From Hibiscus mutabilis (taxonomy: Eukaryota > Streptophyta > Magnoliopsida > Malvales > Malvaceae): a stretch of 64,000 nucleotides of DNA. Every line of letters begins with the position of its first letter. The first letter of the stretch is position 1. The notes beneath the pieces were generated by a model, which made no database searches, was not told the DNA's origin, and was given only the letters and a program-made list of their open reading frames with translations. The position numbers were made by a program, and so were the translations under genes. Location: contig CM033745.1 in NCBI GenBank assembly GCA_019671005.1, positions 44,635,241 to 44,699,240 on the forward strand, given 5' to 3'. This document shows, one piece after another, positions 42,685 through 53,047 of this stretch.

Positions 42685-45284
42685 TGTAACATTCCGAAAA
42701 CCGGTCTAGTCGGATTTTGATTTTTAAAGATCGAAAATTTATTTCCGATGAAAGAAATTAAATGAGTAATTGGATTAATTGGGTAGATTATAAAGTTTTC
42801 GGCCCGAATTGAGAATTTAAAGAATCAGGACTAAATTGTAAGATTATGAAATGTGAAGTCAAGGGCTAAATTGTAACGATATAAAGTTCTGAGTTACAAG
42901 TGCAAGATATGAGAGAATAGAATAACTAAGTGAGTAATTAGACCACTTAGTGATTAAATTATAAGAAAATTAAAATGTGATAAGAACCCCAAAGGTTGGA
43001 TCCATGATTGATGGTGAGTCATAGCACATGTTTTGTTCAATTATATTAAACTGAATAATAATAGAAGAAAACCCCACGGGTAAGGAAACTAAATTGCATG
43101 GCTCCTACCACGTGGGGAAAACCTAGCAAATGCATGATATTCCTCCATGCTAGGTGGAGGATATACATGGTATGGGAAAAATGTGCCACATAGAGATTAA
43201 CAGGAGGCATCATGGGTTGTCTCTTAATTCCACGTGGGAATAAAGATGATCAAAATTTATAGGCTCCAGGTTACGTGAAAAACAATGGAAGCATGTCTTC
43301 CTAATTAATTTAAAGGGTGTGGTGAGTCACCTAGATAAGTGTAATCATCCCAAACTATTATTGTTCTAATTAAAAATAGTAAAGAAAGAAAGTAAAGATC
43401 CTACGATTAGGTGTTACAAGACTAATGAGATAATGTGTTAACATGGTTACAGCATGGCCTATTCCCTATGCCACGTGGTGGACAAGAAACGTGGATACCT
43501 TGTTATATTTCTGGGGTTTCCCTTCTAAAGAGGAATACATCACCGAATATAAATTGGGGTGAGGGAAGAGATAAGAAGGGGTAGCTTCGATCAATTGACT
43601 TTTGAACCATCTATGGATTATTTACGGATTGCTACCCGCTCACTAAGGAAATTCGAAACGCTTTGCATTATCTGTGCCAAGTCGAGATTCTTGGAAAGAA
43701 CGATTTTGGACTCAATTAAGGCAAACTAAGATTAGTGAATCAACCTATCTCGTAACTTCGTGATATCAGGTACTATTGCATCGAGGCCTCTTGGGAGGCA
43801 ACATTGGTAAGTTTATTACATTGAATTATTTTTTATCGAATTATTGTCATTGTCATTGATTTTATTGAAATATCAAAATAAGGATAAATTGATCATGGAA
43901 CATTGTTATGGACATTGATATTGTCACCGTTATTTTTTTTGACATTGATATTGCTACTATTATTGTTATTAACATAGACAATGTCATCGTTATTTTTATT
44001 GATGTTGATATTACCATCGTCACTGAACATTGATATTGACATTATTGCTACCATCGAAAATATTGCTATTGATATTGTCATTGACACTGTTACCGACTTC
44101 GCTATTGGCATCATTATTAGCGTTGATAAAGACATCGTATTGATGAAATATTATTGAGGAAAAGTCTTTGGACATTTTGGCATAGTACTTTGTATGTTTA
44201 CTGGAACTATGGTCCATGAGCTACGGCTCAAGGGTGACGACCCTAGGCGAGGCGGAAGTTTAGTTGGAGAGAGTACGGGCACCAGATGCATTAAATCATT
44301 GATACCGTATTGAAATAAGTCATTGCTTTGTGCTTTGAGCTTGTTTATTACCGATTATCGAACCAACGTTATCTATGTCCAAAAGTGTTCCAAGGCAAAT
44401 GATGCTAAAAGAGTAATAAAGACATCAATAAAACTATTAACGAACTATTATTGAGCTATATGTGTAAATATAGCATTGAATATGATCACTGTATTATTAT
44501 TACCACAATATTGTTATTGCCATAATATTATTGCCATAGCATTGCCATTGCCATAGTATTGTAATTATCATAACATTGATATTGCCATTGCTGAAGCATG
44601 ATTTATACCCATTGTTTATGATTACATCACTAGAGTGGTCGCATATGAAATGATGTGTTTATTTAGTATCGTATATATGTAATAAAATATCAGAATATAA
44701 AATATCTTAGTTATGTGAGAATTTTATGCTTAATAACTTTATTAGAATCGTAAGATAAGGACTTATTATTGGTTGACATTTCAGTATAATCCCTAAGAGA
44801 CAATAAAGTTAAATTGAACCCATTAATAAATCTGATTGAGCGAAAATTTAGCCTGTAAGATAATAATGTCATAAATTTCGTATTGGTAAGGATAAATACG
44901 GGTAAGGACCTCTAAAATATCGAAATTATAGTTTAGTCACTAACACCTTAATTGACGGGGTAATTGGTCTCTGAATGGCATGAAAATTGGCATGCTCGCT
45001 AAATATAGGTCGAATCTCATTAATGCAAGGTAAATTTCGAATAAGGATCTCTAAGTTATCAGAATTATAGATTAATTCGTAAAATTTGTAAAAGCTTGAA
45101 ATTGGTTCTAAATCGGCAATCATAGTACTTTACGAATTATTGAATTGATATTGTATTGATTGAAAAGCTTGTCATTATTATGATTTACTAAGTATTGTTT
45201 AAAATCTTTGAACCGATCACCGTATTGTTCACAAGTAGCAGACTTTGACCTGGTTCTCGATTAGGCCAGGAAAGGGGTGTTATA
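42685..45284 (+). repeat. 3' LTR of the large-LTR element (2600 bp)
   Basis: Starts TGTAACATTCCG and ends AGGGGTGTTATA. Collinear with the 5' LTR but uninterrupted. It gives the empty-site sequence for the TAGTG insertion. Contains the ATTGAY tract 43898-44135 and TATAAA at 43548. Confidence 0.92.
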
Positions 45285-45294
45285 GGTTAAGCAT

Positions 45295-45395
45295 TAATGA
45301 GCTCATACCGATACGATGCTTGCCCGTATCGGTACATATTGACCAGGTTAAACCATATCCATACGTTCCTGAATCGTACCGTTGCAATTTAGTTT
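45295..45395. repeat. GTATCGATAC-type cluster in LTR X2
   Basis: CATACCGATACGATG, CCCGTATCGGTACAT, CATATCCATACG and AATCGTACCG lie in about 90 bp. The left part of the cluster (CCCTACCGATACATC, 34486) was separated from it by the large-LTR insertion. Confidence 0.75.
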
Positions 45396-45557
45396 GTAGG
45401 AAGCTAAGGTAGTGGATGTAGGCTTTGGTTAGAAAGCTGAACCACTCTAAATCCTTGTCCATATTTTTCTATCTTTTTGCTTCCACTTCAAACACCCAAA
45501 ATATATCTTCTCCACCACTTGGCAAGTATTTTAGTTGTGTTTATCGGTCTCAACAAT

Positions 45558-45568
45558 TGGTATCAGAG
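45558..45568 (+). promoter_or_regulatory. Primer binding site of the copia element (tRNA-iMet)
   Basis: TGGTATCAGAG, two bases after the CTCAACA end of the 5' LTR remnant; complementary to the initiator tRNA-Met 3' end. Confidence 0.88.
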
Positions 45569-45599
45569 TGAGGCTCAATCGAGAGGATTAACATCCTAT

Positions 45600-46595
45600 T
45601 GAGGCGATCCCAGCAAGCTTGATCAACCATTCTATCAACCGGTGTTCAAGGTGCAGTCCATCGACAAGCCATCATTCTTCAACGATGAACATTATGCCTA
45701 TTGCAAGAATAGAATGATGTACTTCATCAAGGCAAAGGAATATCGACTTTGGGACCTTATTGAAGATGGACCGTTCGAACCTCAATGAATGAAGACGGAT
45801 TGGAATGCCAACGACAAGAAGATGATGGAGCTAAACTCCAAGGCGTTGCTAGTGCTATTTTGTGCATTGGGACCAAAGGTTAATGCTACGGTTTCTTCTT
45901 ATGATAGTGTCAATGAAGTATGAGACAAACTTGAAGTCACATATGAGGGAACAAATGAAGTAAAAGAGACCAAGATCAGTGTTCTCAACCTTGAGTATGA
46001 AAGCTTCAAGATGGACCCGGATGAATACATCAAGAGGATGTTCGACCGATTCTCCACTATTGTCAACCAACTTAAATGCCTTGGAGAGAAGATTATGGAA
46101 GACAAACTCGTTCAGAAGTTGATTTACTCACTTCCTGAATCACGAGAGAACAAGAAGACGACTATCAGTGAAGCTAGGAACTTGATAGAGCTCAAGCTTG
46201 ATGAGCTAATTGGATCCTTTCTAACTCATGAGATGATGTCTGAACCCTTGAAGAGGGAGAAGAAGAAAAAGATCAAAGAGAAAGGCATTGATGTTAATGT
46301 TATTGCTCTCAAATCCTCCAAATACCAACATGAAAAATTAAGTGAGGAGGAAAGTGAAGATGAAGAGATGGTTCATCTCTTCAAAAAGTTTACCCGATTC
46401 ATGAAGCGCGAAAAGGAAGAATCTAAGCATGAATCGAAGAGAAAGATGAAGGATCCCCAAAAGAACCATAAATGCTTTAACAAAAAGGGATCATTTTTAA
46501 AGAAATCATACATGGCAACATGGAGGGATGAACACTCCACCGATGAAGATGAAGTACCCATCTATGCTTCATGGCCCTCCAAGAAAGAAAGGTAG
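45600..46595 (+). pseudogene. gag: Copia gag pseudogene (UBN2-like)
   Basis: Translation shows KPSFFNDEHYAYCKNRMMYF and YRLWDLIEDGPFEP, then TGA (about 45786), WNANDKKMMELNSKALLVLF, TGA at about 45921 where Trp is expected in EVWDKLE, LEVTYEGTNEVKETK, YIKRMFDRFSTIVNQLKCLG, and KLDELIGSFLTHEM. The region from 46011 is open. The zinc knuckle is degraded: KCFNKKGSFLKKS keeps one Cys of the CCHC. It would package element RNA; it is not functional as a single protein. Confidence 0.85.
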
Positions 46596-47100
46596 GCTCT
46601 AACTCATCTATTTCTAATTCCTATACTTTTGATGAGTTACAAGAAGCCTATGGCGAATTGGTTTTTGAGTTGAAGACTTCATTTTCAAAAAACAAAAAGT
46701 TGATTTTAAAATTAAAAACCAAAAAAGATTTGCTTTTGAAAACCAATTTGGAGTTTGAAGCAAAAATTAAAAATTTTGAGCTTAAAGTTTCAAATTTACA
46801 ATAATTGCTTCAAACGATAGAAAAAGACCATCAAAAGGAAGTTGATGATCTTAAGAAAGAAAAAAAATTGATTTCCAATGAACTTCAAAAGAAAAATAAT
46901 TTGGGAAAATCAGAATTTTATGTTAGACAATCTAGTGCCCCTAGATTTATTAAAGGAAACTGTTTTAGAAGTATTTGGGTCCCAAAAGGACTAACTACTT
47001 CAACTAAAAAGGATGAAATTGAAAAATGGATTCCTAAGGGGACTAAGTTTTGTGCTACTAATTCTTAAGGATCTAAAGTAATTTGGATACCAAAAATCAC
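46571..47100 (+). pseudogene. Copia gag C-terminal coiled-coil remnant
   Basis: A frame-shifted continuation: FDELQEAYGELVFELKTSFS, a Lys/Leu-rich coiled coil to about 46800, a TAA at 46802, then KKEKKLISNELQKKN, APRFIKGNCF, SIWVPKGLTTSTKK and VIWIPKIT. Two stops split it. The element then passes straight into 3' noncoding DNA. Confidence 0.7.
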
Positions 47101-47429
47101 TTGATTGTCTTGTTTTAGGTGTGTTAGAGAATGATCAACAAAGTACAACATTGAGGGGGAGCTCCATACACACAAGGAAAGCACTTGAAGAAGGAAGGCT
47201 TCACATCCTCCCTTTGGTTCAGGTGTGGTAAAATTTAGTTAAATTTATTTTCTTTAATTTGGTTTATTTACTTTAATTCAACTAGATTATCATAAATTGT
47301 TTGACTAACATTTGTTTGATGCTTGAGTAAGGGAGCCATTTTAAAACCAAAAATCTTATTTATGTCAAATTTTTTAACCTCTATTGTTATTTTGAACTTA
47401 AAGTTACTTAAATTCTTTATGATATAACA

Positions 47430-47591
47430 AAAAGGGGGAGAAATTATTTGAAAATTTGATTTTTCAAGTGAATAAGGGGAAGCTTTAACTATATTTAAAT
47501 TTTAAAATCTCTTATCCAAATTTTTAAATACTAAGGGGGAGAATCAAAAACAATTTATCAAGTTGGTTTTATTATATCAAAAAGGGGGAGA
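47430..47591 (+). promoter_or_regulatory. Copia PPT and two upstream AAGGGGGAG repeats
   Basis: AAAAGGGGGAG occurs at about 47430 and immediately before the 3' LTR (47577-47589), with CTAAGGGGGAGAA near 47531. TTATATCAAAAAGGGGGAGA is nearly duplicated (about 47421 and 47572). The last copy is the PPT. Confidence 0.75.
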
Positions 47592-47759
47592 TTGTTAGGA
47601 TATTTGTTTTGATATAATAATTGAAAAATAGTTTTGGACTAAATTGAAAATATTGCAAAAATGATTTTAAGTCCAAACAACTTGAAAATATATTTGAGAA
47701 CGTTACAAAAGGTTTTGAAGTGTTTTTGAAATGTTTTAAAGTAGCCATACCTAAGTTCT

Positions 47760-48085
47760 CAGCTCAATTGTATCGATACGATATACCTCGTTTCTATACG
47801 TCTTAGGGTTTCAACTACAGTCTATATGAAATTGCCAAAACCCGTACCGATACAGGGTTTGCCCAAATCGATACAGAGATGAGTCATTTTGATATGCCTC
47901 TTAGCGTTTCGATACGCCTACGTGGCGAAAACCCCAATGGTTAATTTCCCAACGGTCTTTTAAACTGCAGGCCGTACCGATACGCTCCTACGCGTATCGG
48001 TACACATCAGCTGTGAAGAGCAGAACGACTAGTTCATGAAGAACCTGTATCGATATAGCTACCCGTGTATCGATACAGACAGCTC
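47760..48085. repeat. GTATCGATAC-type cluster in the copia LTR
   Basis: About nine variants: TTGTATCGATACGATATACC, CCCGTACCGATACAGGG, AAATCGATACAG, TTTCGATACGCC, GCCGTACCGATACGC, CGTATCGGTACAC, CTGTATCGATATAG and GTGTATCGATACAG. Their presence in a copia LTR as well as gypsy LTRs argues against common descent. Confidence 0.85.
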
Positions 48086-48173
48086 TAGAACTGCATTTAT
48101 TGCGGGAAATAAAGGCCTCAACGGCTCCAATTCAATCCCAAATGTCTCTAACGACTAGAAACTCAATTGGGTG

Positions 48174-48180
48174 TATAAAA
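48174..48180 (+). promoter_or_regulatory. TATA box of the copia 3' LTR
   Basis: TATAAAA, about 85 bp after the last GTATCGATAC palindrome. Confidence 0.7.
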
Positions 48181-49626
48181 GACCTCAAGAAACATATGAA
48201 GCAACTAATGATCCACAAGTCAACAATCATATGATCAAAAACATGTCTTAGTGCTTAAATTTCCATTCCTTGTATAGACAAACACTTGTGAGCTCAAATT
48301 GTCAATGTATGCTCAAGTGTTCTAGGATTTGGGTGAGAGCTTTAGTGTGCAAACATCAACCTTTAGAGAGGGATTTTGTTTGCTAAGTTTTCTCTTGTTT
48401 AAGAGTGTTCCCAAAGCTCATTTTGTGAGCTTTGGATGCTAGACTTGGGTTGCGAGTCTAGATTGTAAAAGGTTGCCTCCTATGCCTTGAAAGAGGGAAG
48501 AATTCTGAGTGAATCGGTGAAATCCTTAGTAGGAAGCTAAGGTAGTGGATGTAGGCTTTGGTTAGAAAGCCGAGCCACTCTAAATCTTTGTCCATATTTT
48601 TCTATCTTTTTGCTTCCACTCCAAACACGCAAAATATATCTTCTCCACCACTTGGCAAACGTTTCGGTTGTGTTTATCGGTCTCAACAAATACGATCTCC
48701 TATGGGATTCGATGAGATTTTACTTAGACACAACGTTAGCTATACATAATTCAATATCAATGGAATCAGAAAAAGGCACCTAGCCTAATTTCAAGACTCC
48801 GACTATACTCACCTCGATAATGTGAAGCTCCTACGATTCTCAGATTGCAATCCCTTTGTTCCTAGCTTTTGATGGTGACGGTGGATGATCTCTCTCCACT
48901 TCTTGAGCTAGGTAAATAATAGAAAATTATTAGAATCACTAATATGATATCGAAATCAATATAATGATATCAAAATCAATATCCAAATTCGATATAACTA
49001 TTAGCTATTGGATATCCATGGATTAAAGCTTTGAAAATCCTAGGTTTCATGGATGATCAAAACCCTAACTTGAGATTAAACTCAATATACCCATGGATTT
49101 CAATGTTAGATTAGGGATTCTAGCTTACCCAATCGATATCTATGCAAAGGAATCGATAAACCAAAGAAAAGTTAAGCTTGAAACCAAGCTCCAATGGAGG
49201 TTCTTGCTTAGGTTGAAGATGAAGAGGGTATTTTGCTTTCGACCAATAGCCAGGTAAGCTTCAATAACTCTTTCTTATTTTCTTTTAATTTAGAGATTTC
49301 CTTCAGATGAAGGAATCCAATTTCCCAATCCCACTTATGGATGATTAGGCTTGGGGAGGGGCTAATCGCAAGGTTAGTCCCTCAACTTTCTATACTCATT
49401 ACCTTTGCCCCCCAAAACTTTTGATTTCTTCAATTTTGTCACTAAATAACTTTCCATAAATTCAATAGGGTCCTTAACTAAAAATTGACTCAAATAGAGT
49501 CCATTATCAATGTAATTGACCACATAGTCAACGTCAAAACAATATTTGGACCTTTATGGTGTAGTGTTTCTGATCATCGGAACTTAATTCTGACTAGACC
49601 GATTTTTGGGGTGTTACAGGATTTTA

Positions 49627-49631
49627 TTGAG
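49627..49631. repeat. Target duplication TTGAG of Athila-2, left
   Basis: Precedes TGTTAAGTG; an identical TTGAG is at 55558-55562. Only the 3 bp at 49624-49626 separate it from the right-hand GGATT of solo LTR X2. Confidence 0.93.
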
Positions 49632-50376
49632 TGTTAAGTGTGAAAAATTACTATATTTTATACCCTTTTTTACTTAGATTATTATTTAGACTTTGGCCCA
49701 TTTAGTTACATTTATAGTTAATTATGCATAAATGCGTAGTTTTCCGTTTATTGGGCTTGTTCTTATGTTTTGCTATTTTGTGGAGAAATCGCTATTGTTT
49801 TTCTTTATTTTGTGCAGGATGACTTGTTGAGTCACTTCCCGAAGGATGCCCAGGCAAGTATGGATAAGGATGACGACCTGCCAAACCACTTGTCGAAGGA
49901 TGCCACGACAAGTATGGACAAAAGCCATTATATGCATAATTATCTCAAACGCAAAGGATAATTATCCAGATTAAAAAAATTGAAATCTGAATCAGATAGA
50001 GATCAAATCCCATGGATTCCACACACATTTAAACTCTTTCTCCCCACCTATTTAAGGAGATCACAACAACAAAGGGAGAGTCAATTGGGAGTGTGAGATC
50101 GGATCACAAGATGAATTCATGCATAACCATTTCTTTTTCATCTTCTATCGTGCGATCTCATGTCTGGGTTTTATTATTTTGTGTTTCTTTTTACCCAGCC
50201 ATGAACTAGATTAATTTGGATTGGGTTATCGGGTTTTACTGGTTTGTAGAGGCGAATGAATGGTTTTGGTTTTTAAATCAAAATTTCACCAATTCTTGTA
50301 GAGATGATCTTAATTTGTACTATTACTTGCGACAAGTTCACTTACGCTGTTTGCGTTGCACTTAAATCACACAAAA
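49632..50376 (+). repeat. 5' LTR of Athila-2, internally deleted
   Basis: Collinear with the 3' LTR up to GGTTTTGGTTTTTAA, then jumps to TTTCACCAATTCTTGTAGAGA; about 600 bp present at 54870-55465 is missing. TATTTAAG at 50049-50056 is a likely TATA element. Confidence 0.9.
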
Positions 50377-50382
50377 AAATTT

Positions 50383-50401
50383 TGGCACCGTTGCCAGAGA
50401 T
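50383..50401 (+). promoter_or_regulatory. Primer binding site of Athila-2 (tRNA-Asp, mutated)
   Basis: TGGCACCGTTGCCAGAGAT differs from the exact complement of the tRNA-Asp 3' end at two positions, both G-to-A changes. It lies six bases after the LTR end, as in Athila-1. Confidence 0.85.
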
Positions 50402-50503
50402 TGGCAATAGCGACTTTGTTTTTAATTTCTTGCACCTTTGTTTTTTTCATTTTATTTTGTATTTGGTTTCAAGGGGCTAACATTTTTGGTTTTGCATCTG
50501 TGT

Positions 50504-51240
50504 ATGACCAGAGCGAGACTGACAACACAAGACTACCCACTTGAATCTAAGATTGAACGAGTTTTTCACCGAAGAAGGAGAGAGCTAAGAGCAATAATGG
50601 TAGATCCACCTGTTGATCTAGTCGGCAATCAGAATGTCGCGGCATGAGACAATGTAGTTCTAGTAGAGCAACATGTCCGTGTATGGGACAAACCCATCCG
50701 AGATCATCTACTTCTAGACCTTGGTGATCTCAAACCATGAATTATAACTTTTGAGATTCAAGCTGCACACTTTGAAATGAAGCCGATGATGTTTATCATG
50801 CTCAATTCAATTGGTCAATTTAGCGGTTCAGTGCATGAAGATGCCAAGAAACATCTGAGATCTTTCTTAGAAGTTTTTGATTCTTTTCATCAACGAGTCC
50901 ATGAAGATTTTCTAAAGATAAGTGCTTTAGGAAACAATTGTGCATGCTTTTATGTTTAAGACTGAGTCTTATATGGATGAGGCTACTAATTTTATGAAAA
51001 AGATTGACTCTTTTATAAATAGGGCTAAGATCACAATGCAGAGTCAAGGAGAAAATTTGAAATTGTTGGAGATGCAAGTTGGGCAATTTGCCCAAGGCCT
51101 ACGCAAGAGGCCACAAGGAAGTTTTCCTAGTGACACTGAGGTTGCACGAGGCACAGGACATGAATAATGTAAAGTGATCACCCACAGGACCAGACTAAAG
51201 GCAAGCAATGATCTGATTCAACCTGAGAAGAGTAATTAGC
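50504..51240 (+). pseudogene. gag: gag pseudogene of Athila-2
   Basis: MTRARLTTQDYPLESKIERV start, then stops at about 50645 and 50738, the capsid start HFEMKPMMFIMLNSIGQFSG to LRSFLEVFDSF, then a deletion of the rest of capsid and zinc knuckle. The tail MQSQGENLKLLEMQVGQFAQ and PQGSFPSDTEVARGTGHE matches Athila-1 near 8085-8215. No complete Gag. Confidence 0.85.
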
Positions 51241-51399
51241 CATTAGTGTAGTCCTCCGTTAAGAGAGATGATCCCAACATCGAGGCTACAACAATTATAG
51301 ATGATGAGCCTTTAAAAATTGCCTCGACAGTTCCACCTACCATAACAATTCCATCCAATGTTGCTCACTCTGATAATACGAGTAAATGCAAAGAGATCA

Positions 51400-52385
51400 A
51401 ATTGCCACCACCATTCGCATAAAGGCTGAGGAAGTAGAAGAGTGAGTATCAATTTAAGAAGTTTCTTGACATCCTTAAGCAAGTTCACATTAACTTGACA
51501 TTGGTTGAGGAAATTGAGCAAATTCCCAATTATACTAAGTTCCTTAAAGACAATGTCTCTAATCGAATAAGGCTGAACGAGTTTGAGACAATTGCTTTGA
51601 CAGAAAGATGTATGGTAACGTTGTATAAACAATTGCCACCTAAGCTGAAAGATACATGAAGTATCATGATACCATGTGCTATTGGCAACCATTAAGTCAG
51701 AAAAGCACTATGCGACCTTAGAGCAGACAAAATTAGTTTTCCAACGATTAGACATAGGAAAGGCGAAACCCACCATAATCACGTTGAAGCTTGCCGACAG
51801 ATCTTACGTTCAACTAGAAGGAAAAATCAAATACATTTTGGTACGATTATTTAAATTTATTTTTCCTACTGACTTTATTGTTTTGGATTGTGAAGCAGAT
51901 GAGTTCGCTCTCATCATTCTTGGAAGGCTGTTTTTAGCAATGGGAAAAACATTGATCGATTTCGAGAGAGGAAAACTCATGATGCAAGTGAATGATCAGC
52001 AAGTCACATTGAATGCTTTCAAAACACTTAAGCATGTAGATGATCTAGAGGAATTCCAATTCATGAATACTACTGAGACAAATCCAGGTATCAACATGGA
52101 GGAATATTCCCATGAAAATTGTATGACTGTCGAGTCTGAATCTAAGAACATCAAGGGAAAAGAGTTGGACAATGTAATTCAACAACAAATAAACTACGAG
52201 TAAATATTTCAAATCTCTTGATTACACAAGTAAGGAATTTAACCCCATAAACTTTCTATTGAACAAACACTGTCTCTTGAGTTGAATTTATTACCAGATT
52301 AATTGAAATATACTTACTTGGGAGAAGATAACACATTACTTATGATGAATTCTTCTAAGTTGCAGCCTGAACAGGAAAAAGAGGC
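51400..52385 (+). pseudogene. Protease region of Athila-2, active site broken
   Basis: Upstream linker LKQVHINLTLVEEIEQIPNY, then KALCDLRADK in place of KALCDLGAS: the active-site Gly is Arg and the INLMPKSV part is missing. The open frame 51676-52203 carries the downstream half (LADRSYVQLEGKIKYILV, FIVLDCEADEFALIILGRLF). After 52203 there is a stop, then remnants of the linker (LEQTLSLELN-like, KLQPEQEK) to the deletion point. Confidence 0.82.
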
Positions 52386-52407
52386 AGCAAAGCCTAAACA
52401 CTACTAG

Positions 52408-52581
52408 GGTGCTAAGTTTAGTCAAATGATCACTAGATTTACAGGGAAGAGGTACTTCGATTTCTTAATATGGTTGTTCAAAGCCACCATGACAAAACAT
52501 GCTTTGTTGTTGTACAATCGAGATCTTGGAAAACATAAAGGAAAAAAGTTCTTCGGTTTCATACGTTGGTTATTGAAGTAA
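52408..52581 (+). other. 57-codon frame with a duplicated aromatic motif
   Basis: Open from 52408 to TAA at 52579, with no ATG at its start. It contains GKRYFDFLIWLFK and, 27 residues later, GKKFFGFIRWLLK, a repeated G-K-(R/K)-(Y/F)-F-x-F-x-x-W-L-x-K pattern, separated by TKHALLLYNRDLGKHK. I do not recognise it. It lies just after the RT-INT deletion in Athila-2, and Athila-1 has no obvious counterpart. It could be part of an envelope-region ORF, or chance. Confidence 0.3.
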
Positions 52582-53047
52582 AGAATGCCATTGCAATTCT
52601 AAGGGAGGTATCATAGTCAGGCTGAGATCATGTATTAAGCACTCTAGGGAGGCAACCCTAATCTTTTCAATTCCTTTATTCTTGTTAGTTTGTAGTTAAT
52701 TTTACATTAGTATTTTCAAATTTTACTGGTTTGTTAGTGTCATTATTTTTAGTAGGAATTACGACAAAAGAAAAACTACAAAAAAAAGCTTCTCAAGAAG
52801 CAACGACTTGAAAATCATGTAAGAAGGTCCTCTAAAGCACCCATGATAACAAATAAGACCATTGTTACCAGACCTGCCCCAACAAGTGCACTTATCGCGA
52901 CATTTCCCTAGGTGCTAGCAAGTTTAATTTGTTCCTTGTTATAATGATTTGATTGATTAGAGGCAAGGCAACAAATGTTTTGGTGATACATGAAGGACCG
53001 AGATATCACTCTGGAGATAGTCATATTAGAGATTAATCTGACATGCA

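Larger units (their letters stand above)
34526..45284 (+). mobile_element. Non-autonomous large-LTR gypsy-type element
   Basis: The 5' LTR is 34526-41901 (about 2.66 kb once the inserted solo LTR and two extra tandem copies are removed). The 3' LTR is 42685-45284 (2600 bp). Between them lie only 783 bp, with an initiator-Met PBS (41906-41917) and a PPT, but no gag or pol. After the PBS, ATGCCACCTAAAAATTAT resembles the MPPK-type start of chromovirus gag but stops within a few codons. Ends TGTAAC...GTTA(C/T)A. Such an element would depend on proteins of a relative. Confidence 0.88.
45396..48688 (+). mobile_element. Defective copia element (SIRE-like), gag only
   Basis: Only the last 160 bp of the 5' LTR remain (45396-45555), matching 48529-48688. 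Then come an initiator-Met PBS, a gag region with stops, a coiled-coil/linker region and a PPT. The 3' LTR is 1097 bp (47592-48688) and starts TGTTAGGATATTTG. Protease, integrase, RT and RNase H are absent. The gag C-terminal motif (ATWRDEHSTDEDE) and SIWVPKG / VIWIPKIT words resemble SIRE-lineage copia elements. It lies inside solo LTR X2. Confidence 0.83.
47592..48688 (+). repeat. 3' LTR of the copia element (1097 bp)
   Basis: Starts TGTTAGGATATTTG and ends GGTCTCAACA. It contains a strong GTATCGATAC cluster (47760-48085) and a TATA box, TATAAAA, at 48174-48180 (GGGTGTATAAAAGACCTC). Confidence 0.9.
34058..49618 (-). mobile_element. Solo LTR X2 (family X) in Athila-M gag, carrying nested elements
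   Basis: LTR ends are TGTAATACCCC (34058) and GGGGTGTTACA (49618), flanked by near-identical GGGTT/GGATT. X2 sequence itself is 34058-34525, about 45290-45395 and 48689-49618, about 1.5 kb, whereas X1 retains at least 2.2 kb. No PPT or PBS adjoins either end, so this is a solo LTR by inference. The missing central part lies where the copia element has also lost most of its 5' LTR, as if a single deletion removed both. Confidence 0.72.
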
